A DNA stretch of 7,597 bases. Source: DUZB01 sp964407525. GTDB lineage: Bacteria; Desulfobacterota; DSM-4660; Desulfatiglandales; Desulfatiglandaceae. Positions 7,301 to 7,597 of this stretch are shown here, piece after piece. Below the pieces are notes generated by a model. The model had not been told where the DNA came from and made no database searches. It saw nothing but the letters and a program-made list of their open reading frames with translations. Every line of letters starts with the position of its first letter. Position 1 is the stretch's first letter. Both the position numbers and the translations under genes were made by a program. The stretch spans positions 1 through 7,597 of the forward strand of contig CAYOWC010000242.1 of NCBI GenBank assembly GCA_964407525.1, read 5' to 3'.

Positions 7301-7545
7301 TCACCTCATTGACCACCTTTGCCGGGTTGGTGCCCATGATCCTTGAAAAAAGCATGCAGGCACAGTTCCTGATCCCCATGGCGGTAAGCCTCGCCTTTGG
7401 AGTCCTTTTCGCTACGGGAATTACGCTCCTGCTGGTTCCGTGCGGGTATGGTATCTTAGACGATATCCTGAAAGTTTTCGGTCAGGGAAGTGGAATTTCG
7501 GAAGATGAAGCTTCCCCGGAACTCGTTCAGGAAGACATTACTTAG
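4366..7545 (+). CDS. RND efflux permease, HAE-1-like (AcrB/AcrD/AcrF family)
   Basis: This is the inner-membrane proton-driven pump of 1059 residues, within the usual range of the family. It has the duplicated RND plan: TM1 (about 12-31), a large periplasmic loop, TM2-TM6 (about 336-481), TM7 (526-545), a second large loop, then TM8-TM12 (about 879-1028). Family landmarks are the N-terminal NHVASNLLMLFLLLAG, YPGASPSEVEEAI in the first loop, TM4 GIVVDDAIIVGENV with the Asp pair D397-D398 of the proton relay, and TM11 RAIILTSLTTFAGLVPMIL. In TM10 the lysine of AcrB (K940) is missing; the segment reads GVVVNDSLVLID with V942, N943 and D944, so the relay is not AcrB-like. This looks like a natural subgroup, not damage. 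The absence of a CzcA/CusA-type TM4 argues against a heavy-metal pump. A short acidic tail ends in TAG followed at once by TGA. The substrate is not predictable. Confidence 0.96.
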   Translation: MKGIIGWFAENHVASNLLMLFLLLAGITTGMTMKVEIMPEFSLDMITVTTEYPGASPSEVEEAIIRRIEERVAGLAGIKRIDSTARESFGTVVIEVMDGWELKKLLDEVKAEVDSITTFPNEAERPIVREITRRSRVIDLAVYGNVSEATIKNIAENIKDEIITLPNITQADLFGVKRGEIHIEISEETLRRYGLTLGMVAEAVRSGSLDLPAGRVKTGTGEILIRAKGRRYYAEEYRDLPVLTKPDGTMVTLGQIADLSDGFEDVDLSARFQGKPAAMIQVFRVADQNALTVAETVKKYAEKVRPTLPAGVEIAFYNDRSTMLKSRIRLLMKNMALGLILVSIMLGMFLEVKLAFWVTLGIPISFLTGLWMLPRFDVSINMISLFGFIMVLGIVVDDAIIVGENVFRKYEEGVTGLKGAVSGTVEVGRPVIFAVLTTVAAFWPLLSGSGTMGKIMRNIPIVVILVLLGSLVESLFILPAHLARSRARKSRKPVKAVREKFTSRGLKWVINGPYTKFVRFCLRWRYATVAVGIAVLFLSVGVWKGGWIRFTFFPKVEGDVLTCSLTMPAGTPLARTEKIVKYLEQTAKKTMDEMEEGRPEGSPPLFEHSISLVGMHTGGRGPNSAAGQSGGHLAQVFIQLLEGEQRDVSSMELVKQWRKKVGLIPEVETVTFQSELFSAGNPVEIHLSLDDHDQLLAAADELKAELDKYPGVFDVSDSFLAGKEEMQLKLKPSARSLGLTLNDLARQVRHSFYGAEALRLQRDQDEVKVLVRYPDRERKSLGDVRELRIRTPDGKETPFSQVAEVDMKQGYATIERAQRLRVVKVTADVDESVTNANEVRMDVESRILPQLKFQYPGLRCTVEGEGKEQKESLSDVLQGFVVALFCIYALLAIPFKSFSQPFIVMAAIPFGIVGAIAGHLIMGLNLSLLSLFGMVGLAGVVVNDSLVLIDATNRLREKGLDAKEAVAQAGALRFRAIILTSLTTFAGLVPMILEKSMQAQFLIPMAVSLAFGVLFATGITLLLVPCGYGILDDILKVFGQGSGISEDEASPELVQEDIT

Positions 7546-7597
7546 TGAGGCTTTCTTCGGCCAACTTAACTGCCTGGTAGGTATCGCCATTATTGGC
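7538..7597 (-). CDS. C-terminal end of a possible convergent gene (partial)
   Basis: Read from the right edge on the minus strand, one frame is open for 19 codons, ANNGDTYQAVKLAEESLTK, and ends in TAA at 7540-7538. The residues look like a natural helical protein end, but the piece is too short to name a family. It would overlap the 3' end of the permease gene by 8 bp, tail to tail. The other minus-strand frames in the 7546-7597 stretch are either stopped or an antisense continuation over the permease. No clear terminator hairpin with a T-run separates the two. An open run this short can occur by chance. Confidence 0.35.
   Translation of the reverse strand, partial: ANNGDTYQAVKLAEESLTK

Noticed and set aside
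4366..7545. Heavy-metal (CzcA/CusA-type) RND pump
   Set aside because: TM4 has the HAE-type VDDAIIVGENV sequence and the periplasmic loops lack visible metal-binding Met or His clusters. The protein fits the HAE-1-like group better.

Overview
The window holds a complete tripartite RND efflux locus and its control genes. Layout: a gene-poor left edge with a heptamer tandem repeat (1-215); a TetR-family regulator on the minus strand (216-818); a divergent control region of about 230 bp with two promoter-like elements and palindromes; and a tightly packed plus-strand operon. The operon runs from a CecR/YbiH-like TetR regulator (1047-1697) to an outer-membrane factor of the OprM/NodT type (1694-3169), a periplasmic adaptor (3182-4369) and an HAE-1-like RND permease (4366-7545). 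At the right edge the last codons of a possible convergent minus-strand gene run off the window.

The operon genes are joined by ATGA overlaps at 1694-1697 and 4366-4369 and by a 12-bp gap at 3170-3181. One promoter upstream of the second regulator could therefore serve all four genes. The permease would take substrate from the inner membrane or periplasm using the proton gradient, the adaptor would bridge the periplasm, and the lipoprotein outer-membrane channel would release substrate outside. Both TetR proteins have a normal DNA-binding domain and unlike C-terminal domains. The simplest model is an autoregulated pump operon with a second, divergently transcribed regulator that responds to another signal. 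The substrate cannot be read from the sequence.

The organism is Gram-negative, because the pump needs an outer membrane. Moderate GC in the genes, an AT-rich flank, a TGACACC heptamer repeat and the general look of the proteins suggest a Desulfobacterota (deltaproteobacterial) genome. That is an impression without a search, so it is weakly held.

I do not see a radically new system. The points worth a second look are the architecture of the divergent control region, a spare Shine-Dalgarno held in a leader hairpin, the replaced TM10 lysine of the permease, the proline-rich hairpin tip of the adaptor, a Cys/His cluster in the first regulator, and the overlapping convergent gene end.
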